NCBI GenBank assembly: GCA_035548775.1
Contig: DASZSI010000337.1
Span: 1 to 19,986 of the forward strand
Direction of reading: 5' to 3'
DNA: 19,986 nt
DNA from: UBA7672 sp035548775
GTDB taxonomy: Bacteria > Pseudomonadota > Alphaproteobacteria > Caulobacterales > Hyphomonadaceae
The translations under genes were made by a program, and so were the position numbers. This document shows positions 19,751-19,986 of this stretch, piece after piece. The notes below the pieces were generated by a model. It saw nothing but the letters and a program-made list of their open reading frames with translations. It was not told the origin of the DNA and made no database searches. Each line of letters begins with the position of its first letter. The first letter of the stretch is position 1.

Positions 19751-19986
19751 ATGAAACCCATGAAGATCATCGGCGCATCGCTGGCGCTTGCCCTGTTCGG
19801 CGCAACCGCCTGCGTGATGAGCGGCCCGGGTTCGGCCCCCGCTGCACCCGCCGCCGCGCCCAACCCGCCAAACGTTCTCGACAGCTACATAGCCAAGCCC
19901 GATCCGAGCTTTGCCTGGAAAGTCGACCACACTTTCTCCGCTCCCGGCTATCATGGCGTGGTGATCGACCTCACTTCGCAGACCTG
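19751..19986 (+). CDS. PhoPQ-activated pathogenicity-related (PqaA-like) lipoprotein, N-terminal part
   Basis: Only 78 codons are visible; the gene runs off the window. The N-terminus is a lipoprotein signal (IIGASLALALFGATAC) followed by an Ala/Pro linker. The conserved opening is LDSYIAKPDPSFAWKVDHT and VVIDLTSQT. The 'LDxYVAxPDPxYxW' and 'LTSQTW' motifs are those of the PhoPQ-related family (PF10142), an alpha/beta-hydrolase-like secreted family. ATG 19751 is preferred because GGGAG lies 6 bp upstream; the in-frame ATG 19745 abuts that site. Despite the name, homologs are common in environmental bacteria, so virulence should not be inferred. Confidence 0.75.
   Translation, partial: MKPMKIIGASLALALFGATACVMSGPGSAPAAPAAAPNPPNVLDSYIAKPDPSFAWKVDHTFSAPGYHGVVIDLTSQT

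Noticed and set aside
1..19986. CRISPR array, transposon or genomic island signs
   Set aside because: No regularly spaced repeats, terminal inverted repeats, transposase or integrase genes, or evident composition break were seen.

Overview
The window looks like a chromosomal segment of a free-living, GC-rich alphaproteobacterium. The evidence is the HWE-type histidine kinase, an alphaproteobacterial-style heat-shock promoter in front of clpB, a match to the EcfG general-stress promoter consensus, and many small Ala-rich secreted proteins and lipoproteins. I cannot name the genus. Genes are tightly packed with short gaps and several convergent pairs. I see no rRNA, tRNA, insertion sequence, integrase, CRISPR array or phage block.

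Layout, left to right. 1-870: C-terminal part of an M23 metallopeptidase, cut by the window edge. 960-1457: a DUF6265-like lipoprotein, convergent with a leftward pair (TetR regulator, then a small membrane protein; 2470-1459). The TetR gene is divergent from an EmrA/EmrB-type drug efflux operon (2613-5380). 7027-5381 leftward: an HWE histidine kinase that abuts emrB tail to tail with no gap. Upstream of it is a Crp/Fnr-family regulator (7958-7221) with an EcfG-like promoter in its leader. 8404-8778: a PF04020 membrane protein. 8848-9554: an ArsR-type regulator with a perfect palindromic operator, followed by a VOC protein. 9599-10111: a cysteine-containing secreted protein of unknown role.

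11836-10115 leftward: an ECF sigma factor, a DUF4142 protein and a Tat-exported cupredoxin. The sigma gene and the DUF4142 gene are preceded by near-identical promoter motifs, so this looks like a small self-activating envelope or metal-stress regulon. 12086-14707: clpB, facing away from the sigma gene. 16252-14755 leftward: an overlapping three-gene operon encoding two lipoproteins and one small soluble protein, all of unknown function. 17693-16371 leftward: two tandem paralogous exported proteins, each built from two TonB_C-like repeats with a constant C-x18-C pair. 17990-19612 rightward: a 3-hydroxyacyl-CoA dehydrogenase and a short-chain dehydrogenase. 19751 to the end: the start of a PhoPQ-activated pathogenicity-related (PqaA-like) lipoprotein.

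The regulatory content is richer than the gene content. Five regulators (TetR, HWE kinase, Crp-like, ArsR, ECF) and ClpB lie within about 12 kb, and several of their control sites can be read directly. No single novel defence or mobile system stands out. The most interesting items are the ECF-DUF4142-cupredoxin regulon with its paired promoters, the EcfG-like promoter of the crp-like gene next to an orphan HWE kinase, the C-x18-C tandem paralogs, and the uncharacterised lipoprotein operon.
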